Positions 24,801 to 32,372 of a stretch of 64,000 bases of DNA are shown here, piece after piece. The first letter of the stretch is position 1; the number at the start of each line of letters is the position of its first letter. The stretch is from Imbricaverruca yamaguchii. Taxonomy: Eukaryota > Arthropoda > Thecostraca > Neoverrucidae. Under the pieces are notes generated by a model. That model was not told where the DNA came from, searched no databases, and saw only the letters and a list, made by a program, of their open reading frames with translations. The position numbers were made by a program, and so were the translations under genes. The stretch spans positions 1,053,501 through 1,117,500 of the forward strand of contig JAOTOL010001648.1 in NCBI GenBank assembly GCA_034440575.1. The letters are read 5' to 3'.

Positions 24801-27800
24801 CCGTAGGAGGTCGTAATGACGGTGATGATGATTGTGATCATGACGTATACCAGCAGATTGGTGGTGAGCGGCTCATGGTGAGTCTGTGATGACGACGATT
24901 ACGATAGTGCTGGCGTACAGCTGACAGTGATGATGGTGATGATGACGTACACCGTCAGGCTGATGGTGAGCGGTTCTGGTGGAGTCCTGCTGCTGCTGCG
25001 GTGATGATGGTGATGATGTACACCGTCAGGCTGATGGTGAGCGGTTCTGGTGGAGTCCTGCTGCTGCTGCTGCGGGTGATGATGGTGATGATGACGTACA
25101 CCGTCAGGCTGATGGTGAGCGGTTCTGGTGGAGTCCTGCTGCTGCTGCTGATGATGGTGATGATGTACACCGTCAGGCTGATGGTGAGCGGCTCGGCGGC
25201 TCTGGCGCGGCCCATCCTGGACGAATGGGAGGCCGTCACCGGGCACAGGCTGCTCGAGCGGTACGGCATGACGGAGACGGGCATGGTGCTCACCAACCCG
25301 CTGCACGGCAACAGGGTACCAGGTGAGGTGGATCACCAGACTGTATGGCAACAGGGTACCAGGTGAGGTGGATCACCAGCCCACTGTACAGCAACCACCA
25401 GGTGAGGTGGATCACCAGCCCACTGTACTGGGCAACAGGGTACCAGGTGAGGTGGATCACCAGCCCACTGTACGGCAACAGGGTACCAGGTGAGGTGGAT
25501 CACCAGCCCACTGTATGGCAACAGGGTACCAGGTGAGGTGGATCACCAGCCCACCACTGTATGGCAACAGGGTACCAGGTGAGGTGGATCACCACTGTAT
25601 GGCAACAGTTCCTTTACCAGGTGAGGTGGATCACCAGCCAACTGTACAGCAACAGGGTACCAGGTGAGGTGGATCACCAGCCCACTGTACAGGCAACAGG
25701 GTACCAGGTGAGGTGGATCACCAGCCCACTGTACAGCAACCAGGGTACCAGGTGAGGTGGATCACCAGCCAACTGTACAGCAACCGGGTACCAGGTGAGG
25801 TGGATCACCAGCCCACTGTACAGCAACAGGGTACCAGGTGAGGTGGATCACCAGCCCACTGTATGGCAACAGGGTACCAGGTGAGACCCATAGGTGGATC
25901 ACCAGCCACTGTGTGGCAACAGGGTACCAGGTGAGGTGGATCACCACCACTACAAGGCAACAGGGTACCAGGTGAGGTGGATCCACCAGCCAACTGTACA
26001 GCAACCGGGTACCAGGTGAGGTGGATCACCAGCCAACTGTACAGCAACCGGGTACCAGGTGAGGTGGATCACCTGCCCACTGGCTACTTGGCTGACTTAG
26101 GGTTGGTAACTGCAACATTCATGTGCAAGGATTCGTAACCATACGGTAGCACTCCCCTGAAAACCACGTATCACGTCACGCCTGCTGCGTGTCGCGAAAC
26201 GATGCATTATATGTTAAGCATTTCCTGTCAATTTATTGTCGCAAGAAGGGTATATATGTCATGCAATTGCTGTTGTAATGTCAGTTACCAATGTTGATGT
26301 ATGCAGTTTCTTACTAATACTATGCTGACGAAAGTCTTATTTGCAATTTTTTTTTGTGCGAAATATGTGCTTCCCAACTTTGTTGTCGCAAAATCTTGTA
26401 AAATAATATTGTGGTTGCGAACTATCCGACCATACAACTTGAATTATTAAGGTGATGTATATGAGCCGTATGCATGCGACAAATGTGAGCTTTGTGATGA
26501 GATCATCCAGGGCTATGCTGCAAGTAGCTACCTCGTGCTAGCCATTTCCAGATTTTGAAAGATAGCTTTACCCGAGATGGGGCTTTCAGGTATCAGGAGT
26601 CCATCAACACCTCTCTGGAGTTCTAGAGCTTCCGAAAAAGCAAAGTTGAATATTAGTACCAAATGTTACTAACATGTGCACAGTATATACGGCCCGGACC
26701 CTTCCCGTCGGTGGAGGATCACTGGTGACCGGTGTGTCCTCAGGCGCGGTGGGCGGACCCTTCCCGTCGGTGGAGGATCACTGGTGACTGTGTGTGGGCG
26801 GTGGCGGACCCTTCCCGTCAGTGGAGGATCACAAGTGACTGCTATATTCCCCAGGTATGGTGGCTGGACCTTTCCCGTCGGTGGAGGATCACTGGTGACC
26901 GGTGTGTCCCCAGGAGCGGTGGGCGGACCCTTCCCGTCGGTGGAGGATCACTGGTGACCGTTGTGGCCTGACCCTTCCCGTCGGTGGAGGATCACTGGTG
27001 ACCGTTGTGGCCTGACCTTTCCCGTCGGTGGAGGATCACTGGTGACCGGTGTGTCCCCAGGAGCGGTGGGCGGACCCTTCCCGTCGGTGGAGGATCACTG
27101 GTGACTGTTGTGGCCTGACCCTTCCCGTCGGTGGAGGATCACTGGTGACCGGTGTGTCCCCAGGAGCGGTGGGCGGACCCTTCCCGTCGGTGGAGGATCA
27201 CTGGTGACCGGTGTGTCCCCAGGAGCGGTGGGCGGACCCTTCCCGTCGGTGGAGGATCACTGGTGACTGTCCCCAGGAGCGGTGGGCCGGACCCTTCCCG
27301 TCGGTGGAGGATCACTGGTGACCGGTGTGTCCCCAGGAGCGGTGGGCGGACCCTTCCCGTCGGTGGAGGATCACTGGTGACCGGTGTGTCCCCAGGAGCG
27401 GTGGGCGGACCCTTCCCGTCGGTGGAGGTGCGTCTGGCCCGGTTTGAGCCCGGCTCCGGTCGGCAGTACGCCGTCCTGGCCGAGGGTAACGTCGCCAGCA
27501 CCACCATCACGTCCGGCTGTGACCGGCAGGTACCGGACACCAGCTGTCGTTCAGACCTGTCATTCAGACCTGTCATTCAGACATGTCATTCAGACATGTC
27601 ATTCAGACCTGTCATTCAGACATGCCATTCAGACATGTCATTCAGACATGTCATTCAGACATGTCGTTCAGATCCGTCTTCCAGATCTGTCATTCGCACC
27701 TGCCATTCAGACCAGTCTTTCAGATCTGTCATTCACACCTGTCATTCAGACCTGTCATTTAGACATGCCATTAAAACGTGTCATTGAGACCGGCGCTCCA

Positions 27801-28430
27801 GTTCGGGCTGGGGTCACCTCTTCCTCGCAGTCCCGTGTTGTTTCATCCGCTATCTAAAGATGACTGTTGTTTTGTCATCAATTATCGGAACTGCCGCCAA
27901 CCTTGATCGACATTTCCCCTCTGTCGCAAAGCTGGATCGTACACCAATTAGGGTAAAATTTTGCCATCGGAATGGATTGGGCCTATGGGGAGGGTGAAAG
28001 CGATGGTCCTTCCATATCACCATATCTCCCAAGTTCTTCCACATCTCCCTCCACACGTTAGACCAGACGTGAATACTATGGATACGTATTGCGTGGAGCT
28101 TGTTTGTACATATACATCGGAATTGTGTTCCCCATGCTGCTGGAAATAATCACCGCGCCAAAATATAGCACATTCCAACTGTGTCGGTTCACCAAGCTGA
28201 CAGCTAATCAGCAGGGTCGATCTAAGCCATCAGCCAATCGGAAGGGTTCGTCTAGGTCATCATCCAATCAGTAGCAGCAGCCGGGGTAGTCACCTAATCA
28301 GGTGCTGGTCTGGCCTCGCGAACAATCAATGGTATCGTGTCTCACCCGGTGGCCAGTAAACAAAGGCTACCCTGGGCCCTCAGCAAGCTAGGAGAGGCTC
28401 GTTTGGGTCATGGATGAACCTCACATCGGT

Positions 28431-28509
<79 letters not shown>

Positions 28510-31500
28510 CCACTAGGCTGGGCTGTCATTGTATTAGGATCTTGTCTTCCAGCAATCGTGTAGTACCGATGTGCGTAGCAATTTAAATCACCACTAGGCT
28601 TGGCTGTCATAGTGTTCATATCTTGTCTTGCAGCACTCATCTTGCAGCATTACCTATGTACATCGCCATCACCGCTATGCTGGGGTGACATTACCTGATC
28701 TCATCTGACCTCACCTGATTTCATCTGACCTCACCTGATCCCGCCTGACATCACCGGACCCCACCTGACATCGCCTGATCTCATCTGACCTCGCCGGACC
28801 CCAGCTGATTCACCGGACCCATCTGATCTATCTAATCCAACCTGACCTGACCTCACTTAACTCCACCTAACCACACCTGACTCACTTGATATCACCTGAC
28901 CCCGCTCAACCCCACCTGACCCCTGACCCAACCTGACCTCACCTGACCACACCTAACCCCACCTAACCCCACCTAACCCCACCTAACCCCACCTAACACA
29001 CCTGACTCACTTGATCTCACCTGACCTAACCTGACCCACCTAACCCTCCTCCTGATATCACCTGATCTTATCTGACCCCGCCGTACCCCACCTGACCCCA
29101 CCTGACCCCGCCTGACGGCCGTCCGACCGGCAGGAGGGCGAGCTGCTGGTGCGCGGCTCGTCAGTGTTCTCCGGCTACTGGCGGCGGCCGGAGGAGAGCC
29201 GCAGCCAGTTCGTCGGCGACGGCTGGTTCCGCACCGGCGACACGGCCGCCGTGGCCGACGACGGCCTATGGCGCATCGTCGGCCGCACCTCGGTCGACGT
29301 CATCAAGACGGGCGGCTTCAAGGTCAGCGCGCTGGACGTGGAGCGTCGCCTGCTGGAGCACCCAGACGTGACGGACGCGGCCGTGGTCGGCCTGCCCGAC
29401 CTCACCTGGGGACAGAAGGTGAGCGCTGGGTGGTATCGGGGCGGAGGGGAGTGTCGCCGCGCCGGGAGTCGGAGCGTGAGTGTCGCCCTGCCTGGAGACA
29501 TGAGGGGGAGTGTCGCCTCGCCGGGGGACAGAGCGGGAATGTCGCCCTGCCTGGAGACATGAGGGGGAGTGTCGCCTCGCCGGGAGACAGAGCGGGAATG
29601 TCGCCCTGCCTGGAGACATGAGGGGGAGTGTCGCCTCGCCGGGGGACAGAGCGGGAATGTCGTCTTACCTGGAGACATGAGGGGAGTGTCGCCTCGCCGG
29701 GAGACAGGCGGACCTGGAGACATGAGGGGGAGTGTCGCCTCGCCGGGGGACAGAGCGGGAATGTCGTCTTACCTGGAGACAAGCGGGGGAGTGTCACCAA
29801 AACCTGGAGACAGGAGGGGAGTAGTCATCGCGTCGGGAGTCGGAAGGGGAATGTCACCTTACCTGGAGACAGCAGTGGGAGTATCACAGTGCCAAGAGTC
29901 AGAGGGGAGCATCACCTTACCTGGAGACAGGCGGTGGAGCAGTCACCTCACCGCGGTGCAGATAAGGAGTATCATCTCACCTTGGGTTAAAATAAAAATC
30001 CACACACATTGGGTCAAGAAGGTGTATCACCTTATCGAGGGACAATGTAAGCGTGATCTGGCCTGGAAAAAGAAGGTGAGACACTGAAAAGTGATACAAT
30101 TTGAGGACACGGATAAGCCGAAAAAAACTGAGCTGCTCGGGCGTCTCTTCGGGGCCATGAAGGCTTTTATTTTTACGAAGTCTGTCTGACATCTGGCAGA
30201 GCACTTTGGCATTCAGGGGATGCTGGAAATTCGGGGAAAGGCCTTGGAAACTCTGGAATGCACCCTGGAAACTTGGAAGGGAAACCCCGGTAATGACAAG
30301 GGAAACCCTGAAAGGAGCTAGCTCTCCCATCCTAAGGGGATGGGTGAGCTAGCAACCCAGGGGATCCTAGCATAGCAGGAGGCCTGGCAACCCAGGGTGT
30401 GTGACAACAAGATGGCTGTAGAATCTCATAGGGCCCTGGCAAACCAAGGGTCCTTGCCTATTCGGGGCGCCTGGAGCATCAGTAATCCTGGCATATCATG
30501 GTCCTTGTCAGGCCAGCTGAAGGAGCCCTGTAGCATCTGGGGACCAGGTAGCTCTGACAATTCAGCAGACCTTCGAACCACAGTGGGAAGTAGCTACTCG
30601 GGGCCCTTGCACCTCAGGGACCCTGCCAACTCTGGAGTCCCTGTCAACTTAGGGACCTCCAGAGTCTCAATGGATGCTGTCAATTCAGGGTCCCTGCCAA
30701 CTCAGCGAGTCCTGTCAGCTCATGAGGACCTGAAAGCCCAAGGGGCCCTGAAGAGTCGAGTGATTCCGGAATGCCATGCGCGATGGATTTAGGAGGCAGA
30801 GGAACAGTCCCTTGCCGCCAAAAAGTGGATTTTGACATCAACGTTATGATGTTGCATGGTGAATAATTATGAGCATAATCATCCGCTTCGTCCTTAGGGA
30901 TTACAATGCCCGCTTGCGGCCGACCGCCGTCCATCCTGTGACGTCACAACAACATGGCGGTCCTTTCTTGGCGAGCCGTGATTTAATAGAAATCGAGGAC
31001 AATTACATGTAATGAATAATACATGAATAATGCATCCCCACGAAAGGAAAGAAATCAGTTGAATCGTTCAGCAAAAGCAAGACAATTCATGTCTAGTCGT
31101 GCGGAAAATTGATGGCCGGTCTATTGCCTACTTTAACGTGGCACTCTGGGATTGAGCTCTATATTACGGTGTGAGCTCAGCTTTGCATTGGTCTGGACTA
31201 ATGCTTTCTTTTATGCTCCGCCCCAGCATAATGCTTTATTGTATGCTCCTCCCCAGCGACAATGCTTTTCTGTAGTTGATGTTCATACCAGATGCGACTT
31301 CACAAAACTTGCTGTTTTTTTTTAATCTCGCGCCATATAATTACGTGTGGTTTGATGCTCTCCTGTTTGGTTCATTCGAGTTAACAAGTGCTGTACAAAA
31401 TCAAATTCTTCAAATCGGATCGAATTAATCGAATTGGATCACGACAAATAGTCGCATTTGACGGATTCGGATTGGACAGGGATTTACCTCAGCTGATCTG

Positions 31501-31965
31501 GACTGGAGCCCACCAAGGAATTCAGTTCGGCGCCCTGCTGTAGACCAGACATTTGCGTATTTGCGCCAAGGTACCATGTACAGACACAACGGTGGTGGCA
31601 CAACACTACTCTGGGCACCTCTGATGACGTAACGGTCAACACGCAAGTCGGCGGTGTTGACCTGACCTCTGGTGACCTCTGTCTCAGGTGGCGACCGGAA
31701 CAGTGACCTGACCCGTGCTGACTGATGGTGACGTATGACTCGTGATGACACGTGGTGACCTGTGTGGCAGGTGGCGGCCGTGGTGACGACCTCTGCGCCG
31801 CTGGAGCTGGCGGACCTGAAGCACTGGTGTCAGCAGCAGCTTCCACCCTACTCGGCTCCCACCGTGTTGCGCGTGCTTCCGGAAATACCACGCAACACCA
31901 TGGGAAAGGTGAACAAAAAGGACCTGGTGAAGACCGTGTTTTCTGACCAGTCACGGTTGACCTGA
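14593..31965 (+). CDS. ACSF3: ACSF3, mitochondrial malonyl-CoA synthetase; 8 coding exons (join 14593-14884, 16658-16933, 20983-21139, 22502-22702, 25177-25322, 27396-27529, 29134-29418, 31771-31965)
   Basis: The eight exons sum to 1,686 nt: 561 residues plus TGA. Human ACSF3 is about 576 residues and the fragments are collinear with it over the whole length. The family activates malonate (and methylmalonate) to the CoA thioester with ATP in the mitochondrial matrix, feeding mitochondrial fatty-acid synthesis and protein malonylation. Visible motifs: an Arg-rich N-terminus without acidic residues up to about residue 27 (import presequence); [11 protein letters not shown] at 180-190 (ATP phosphate loop); [10 protein letters not shown] at 219-228; RYGMTETGM at 337-345; TGD at 436-438; [12 protein letters not shown] at 452-463 (hinge to the C-terminal lid); PRNTMGK at 537-543 with the predicted catalytic Lys543. 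Intron phases are 1,1,2,2,1,0,0 and all junctions are GT-AG. Roughly 7-8 kb of the 17.4-kb gene is tandem repeats copied from its own splice junctions. Identification rests on remembered family features, not a search. Confidence 0.95.
14918..15260 (+). repeat. Degenerate ~50 bp repeats at the start of ACSF3 intron 1
   Basis: Loose repeats of a GTCAGGGATGTGCCGGTCAGTG-like core follow the exon 1 donor. The GGATGTGCCAGACAATGGCAG stretch resembles the exon edge GGATGGCCGGACATGTAG, so this may be an old, decayed copy series of that junction. The match is weak. Confidence 0.5.
15261..16290 (+). other. ACSF3 intron 1, unique part
   Basis: AT-richer unique sequence without recognisable genes, SINEs or arrays. 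Confidence 0.6.
16291..16657 (+). repeat. Tandem array copying the ACSF3 exon 2 acceptor (units of ~60-81 bp, ~6 copies)
   Basis: Units start near 16291, 16351, 16394, 16470, 16544 and 16625 and share GTGACGTATGCCGGTGACGC. The last three before the exon carry CGGCAG|CGGTGCCGCTGTGCC or CGGCAG|CCGTGCCGCTGTGCC, the true acceptor plus the first ~25 nt of exon 2. The earliest units are diverged at this position. The functional acceptor is the last one. Confidence 0.88.
16658..16933 (+). CDS. ACSF3: ACSF3 coding exon 2 (residues 98-190, partial end codons)
   Basis: The acceptor is CCGGCAG ending at 16657 and the donor is AAAG|GTGACG at 16934, phase 1 at both ends. It encodes [19 protein letters not shown] and ends in the nucleotide-binding signature [21 protein letters not shown] loop is acceptable for the superfamily. 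Both edges of this exon are copied in adjacent tandem arrays. Confidence 0.94.
16934..17215 (+). repeat. Tandem array copying the ACSF3 exon 2 donor (~42-45 bp units, ~7 copies)
   Basis: After the true CCGCCTAAAG|GTGACG, the core GGACCACCCAAAGGTGATG recurs with variants CCAAAGGTATCG and CCCCAAGGTGGTG, alternating with CAGCGGTACC or TATCGGCACC blocks. Each copy reproduces the last ~15 nt of exon 2 (T-G-P-P-K codons) and a potential donor. Confidence 0.88.
17329..17388. repeat. (AT)n microsatellite
   Basis: About 30 AT dinucleotides in intron 2, followed by ACATACACACATACC. Confidence 0.97.
17389..17790 (+). other. ACSF3 intron 2, unique part
   Basis: Unique AT-rich sequence between the microsatellite and the exon 3 array; no gene or element recognised. 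Confidence 0.6.
17793..20982 (+). repeat. ~68 bp minisatellite copying the ACSF3 exon 3 acceptor and exon start (~47 copies, 3.2 kb)
   Basis: Each unit has the first 35 nt of exon 3 (GTGTGGTGCTGACCCACGG, then TAACCTGCTGAGTCAG) followed by ~33 nt of intron ending in GCGGTCCGTCCCCAG. Units are nearly identical in the middle and diverged at the left edge (GGTCACCTGCTGAGTGAGG near 17818). The main variable spot is the end of the exon copy: GTCAGGTGACG, GTCAAGGGAGGGACG, GTCAAGGAGGGACG or GTCATGACG. Several units carry 1-2 bp deletions that could be real or sequencing error. Confidence 0.95.
20983..21139 (+). CDS. ACSF3: ACSF3 coding exon 3 (residues 190-242)
   Basis: The acceptor GTCCCCAG ends at 20982 and the donor CCAA|GTGAGA starts at 21140. 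The exon completes Gly190 and encodes [16 protein letters not shown], then [20 protein letters not shown], a strongly conserved ACSF3 segment. Its first 35 nt are repeated about 47 times upstream. The true exon reads GTCAGGTGAAGGAC where the copies read GTCAGGTGACGCGG, so the exon itself contains a donor-like CAG|GTGAAG. Confidence 0.94.
21140..21357 (+). repeat. Tandem array copying the ACSF3 exon 3 donor (~48-50 bp, 4 extra copies)
   Basis: Copies of CTCATGTGCCCGCTCTACGT followed by CGGCGCCAAGTGAG recur near 21161, 21209, 21257 and 21307. Divergence grows with distance: the first two keep AAGTGAG, the third keeps it with more changes, and the last two read AAGGGAG and AAAGGAG and have lost the GT. 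Confidence 0.9.
21548..22501 (+). repeat. Tandem array copying the ACSF3 exon 4 acceptor (~50-60 bp, ~13 copies) with a (TG)n expansion
   Basis: Units read TGTGTGCGGCAG|GTGTGTAATGCTGCC followed by CGAGTTTGACGTGACGGCAG. The exon itself diverges after TTTGACG (GTGACGG in the copies, CGTCCCG in the exon). Between about 21736 and 22000 the TG part of one or more units has expanded into a long TG/CG-rich tract. The Cys-Val-rich open frames here are microsatellite translations. Confidence 0.93.
21736..22000. repeat. (TG)n/(GTGTGC)n microsatellite inside the exon 4 acceptor array
   Basis: TG repeats with TTG interruptions pass into GTGTGC repeats near 21890-21950. Alternating purine-pyrimidine of this length could form Z-DNA. 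It probably arose from the pyrimidine-tract region of the array unit. Confidence 0.95.
22502..22702 (+). CDS. ACSF3: ACSF3 coding exon 4 (residues 242-309)
   Basis: The acceptor GTGCGGCAG ends at 22501 and the donor ATCAG|GTATAG starts at 22703. The first base completes Lys242, then [34 protein letters not shown] and AVCTSKIR follow, collinear with the family. The acceptor is the last of about 13 near-copies; the donor side shows no array. Confidence 0.94.
22703..23750 (+). other. ACSF3 intron 4, left part
   Basis: Unique AT-richer DNA. GACCT/AGGTC words recur loosely (23270-23710) without a clear period. No gene recognised. Confidence 0.55.
23955..24092 (-). mobile_element. tRNA-derived SINE (family A), minus strand, nested in the LINE fragment
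   Basis: Read on the minus strand: GGTCGCTCAGTGGCTAAAC (A-box-like), then GTCTTGCATGCCAGAGGTAC and GGGGTTCGATTCCCGAC (B-box-like), followed by a body with CCAGAGTGAGAGGCAGGCGA. The same body is seen in the copy at 13041. It splits the LINE coding remnant. Confidence 0.8.
24160..24201. repeat. Perfect 19-bp inverted repeat with 4-nt loop
   Basis: CCTACTCCACTGATAAGTC, loop TAGT, then the exact reverse complement. It sits just after the SINE inside the LINE remnant. Confidence 0.95.
24770..25176 (+). repeat. Tandem array copying the ACSF3 exon 5 acceptor (~70 bp; 3 close and ~3 decayed copies)
   Basis: Close copies near 24950, 25020 and 25097 read ACACCGTCAG|GCTGATGGTGAGCGG, then TTCTGGTGGAGTCCTG, a (CTG)n stretch and GATGATGGTGATGATG before the next copy. 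Older copies lie near 24783, 24850 and 24915. The authentic acceptor at 25176 continues into GGCTCGGCGGCTCTGG. Confidence 0.9.
25177..25322 (+). CDS. ACSF3: ACSF3 coding exon 5 (residues 309-358)
   Basis: The acceptor ACCGTCAG ends at 25176 and the donor CCAG|GTGAGG starts at 25323. It encodes [19 protein letters not shown] and [16 protein letters not shown], including the adenylate-contacting Y-G-M-T-E motif. Both edges are duplicated: degenerate and close copies of the acceptor upstream, and 17 extra donor copies downstream. Confidence 0.95.
25323..26078 (+). repeat. ~43 bp array copying the ACSF3 exon 5 donor (17 extra copies)
   Basis: The unit is GCAACAGGGTACCAG|GTGAGGTGG followed by ATCACCAGCCCACTGTAC. 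The GGGTACCAG|GTGAGG donor of exon 5 is therefore present 18 times including the authentic one (25322/25323). A few units are disturbed (GTGAGACCCATAGG near 25880; CAACAGTTCCTTTACCAG near 25605). Confidence 0.94.
26079..26690 (+). other. ACSF3 intron 5, unique part
   Basis: Unique AT-rich sequence with no gene or repeat recognised. Confidence 0.6.
26692..27395 (+). repeat. ~60 bp array copying the ACSF3 exon 6 acceptor and exon start (~12 copies)
   Basis: The unit is CCCCAG|GAGCGGTGGGCGG, then ACCCTTCCCGTCGGTGGAG, then intronic GATCACTGGTGACCGGTGTG. The exon part (33 nt plus) matches exon 6 up to GTCGGTGGAGG. Some units have lost the CCCCAG (TGTGGCCTGACCC types near 26960, 27010 and 27110), so only part of the copies could act as acceptors. 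Confidence 0.93.
27396..27529 (+). CDS. ACSF3: ACSF3 coding exon 6 (residues 358-402)
   Basis: The acceptor GTGTCCCCAG ends at 27395 and the donor CGGCAG|GTACCG starts at 27530, phase 0. It encodes [17 protein letters not shown] and a loop ending in SGCDRQ. This is the least conserved part of the family, but the reading frame and both junction phases fit. The acceptor is the last unit of an array of about 12 copies. Confidence 0.9.
27545..27792 (+). repeat. 13 bp tandem repeat after ACSF3 exon 6
   Basis: About 18 units of TCATTCAGACCTG or TCATTCAGACATG begin ~15 bp after the exon 6 donor. No obvious relation to the exon edge. Confidence 0.93.
28196..28310 (+). repeat. ~34 bp tandem repeat (3 copies), intron 6
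   Basis: The motif CAGCTAATCAGCAGGGTCG and the variants CAGCCAATCGGAAGGGTTCG and CATCCAATCAGTAGCAGC recur. Confidence 0.7.
28437..28508. repeat. (TA)n microsatellite, intron 6
   Basis: About 36 TA dinucleotides. Confidence 0.97.
28507..28650 (+). repeat. ~84 bp tandem duplication, intron 6
   Basis: ACCACTAGGCTGGGCTGTCA followed by a TATCTTGTCTT-CAGCA block occurs twice with small differences. Confidence 0.8.
28688..29118 (+). repeat. Degenerate CACCTGACC-type repeats before ACSF3 exon 7
   Basis: Irregular 10-20 bp units such as CACCTGACCTCACCTGATC and CACCTAACCCCACCTAACCC run up to the exon 7 acceptor region (CCTGACGGCCGTCCGACCGG). The CCTAACCC part resembles telomeric DNA but belongs to this local degenerate array. 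Confidence 0.85.
29134..29418 (+). CDS. ACSF3: ACSF3 coding exon 7 (residues 403-497)
   Basis: The acceptor GACCGGCAG ends at 29133 and the donor CAGAAG|GTGAGC starts at 29419, phase 0 at both ends. It encodes [29 protein letters not shown] (Asp438 binds the ribose in this superfamily), [20 protein letters not shown] and DLTWGQK. It is the most conserved exon and alone would identify the family. Confidence 0.96.
29419..29965 (+). repeat. Array after ACSF3 exon 7 that resembles its donor (~50-55 bp units, ~9-10 copies)
   Basis: Exon 7 ends CTCACCTGGGGACAGAAG|GTGAG. Downstream units read CTGCCTGGAGACATGAGGGG, then GAGTGTCGCCTCGCCGGGAG and ACAGAGCGGGAATGTCGCC, later TTACCTGGAGACAAGCGGGG. The CACCTGGRGACA core matches the exon edge but the GT is usually lost. 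Units become irregular toward 29965. Confidence 0.8.
29990..31600 (+). other. ACSF3 intron 7, mostly unique with a degenerate repeat zone
   Basis: Between about 30200 and 30790 there are loose 20-30 bp repeats of the type CTGGCAACCCAGGG / CTGTCAACTTAGGGACC. A small duplication TAATGCTTT...TATGCTCC-CCCCAGC occurs at 31198-31275. No coding signal is seen. Confidence 0.6.
31655..31770 (+). repeat. Decayed copy of the ACSF3 exon 8 acceptor in front of exon 8
   Basis: TGTCTCAG|GTGGCGACCGGAACAGTGAC near 31680 resembles the authentic TGTGGCAG|GTGGCGGCCGTGGTGAC at 31771. Between them lie TGACCTG- and GGTGAC-rich words. This fits a short, old version of the junction arrays. Confidence 0.6.
31771..31965 (+). 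CDS. ACSF3: ACSF3 terminal coding exon 8 (residues 498-561 and stop)
   Basis: The acceptor GTGTGGCAG ends at 31770 and the stop TGA is 31963-31965. It encodes [38 protein letters not shown] and [11 protein letters not shown], the C-terminal lid with the lysine needed for adenylation. The C-terminus SDQSRLT has no peroxisomal signal, as expected for a mitochondrial enzyme. I found no clear AATAAA in the next several hundred bases. Confidence 0.95.
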   Translation: MAAVVTTSAPLELADLKHWCQQQLPPYSAPTVLRVLPEIPRNTMGKVNKKDLVKTVFSDQSRLT

Positions 31966-32141
31966 CTACGGGTACGCGACAGCGGACCTGCTGGACCTGT
32001 GACGGGTCAGGGAGGTACTGCTGGCGGGTGGTGGTGATGCCGTCTCTATGTCGCGAGGTCGATGTCGGCTTTCGCGTGGTGGTGTGCACACCAGATGTAA
32101 TCTGGTCCTGGTCTGTTGTTTTCCGAAGATACCCATGTTTT

Positions 32142-32298
32142 TAGGGACGAGTAGTCTAGAGGTATGTTGCCCGTCTCACAATCTAAAGGTTGCGGGTTCG
32201 TGTCTCACCTGTCGCTACTCCTTGCCCGCGGCCAGTCGGCGTGAGAGATTGGCGATGCTACATGACTCAATGGTCGATGTGTCGTAAAAGCAATAACC
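32142..32298 (+). mobile_element. tRNA-derived SINE (family B), plus strand, with 16-bp target-site duplication
   Basis: A tRNA-like head (GAGTAGTCTAGAGGTATG and GGTTGCGGGTTCGTGTCTC) is followed by the family body CTGTCGCTACTCC...GAGAGATTGGCGATG and a tail GTAAAAGCAATAACC. AAGATACCCATGTTTT flanks it at 32126-32141 and 32299-32314. It lies about 180 bp after the ACSF3 stop codon, possibly within the 3' UTR. Confidence 0.9.
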
Positions 32299-32372
32299 AA
32301 GATACCCATGTTTTCCGAAGATATTATCTATGTTTTCCGAAGGTATTATCCATGTTTTCCGAAGATGTTATC
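32299..32372 (+). repeat. ~23 bp tandem repeat next to the SINE
   Basis: ACCCATGTTTTCCGAAGATA and close variants occur three to four times. The SINE duplication is part of the same motif, so the SINE may have inserted in a pre-existing repeat. Confidence 0.8.

Noticed and set aside
27152..27787. 211-codon frame spanning exon 6 and its flanking arrays
   Set aside because: Only 27396-27529 matches the ACSF3 family and has proper splice sites. The rest is array on the left and 13-bp repeat on the right.
28680..29110. Interstitial telomere array
   Set aside because: The CCTAACCC words are part of a degenerate CACCTGACC repeat before exon 7 and do not form a consistent CCTAA series.
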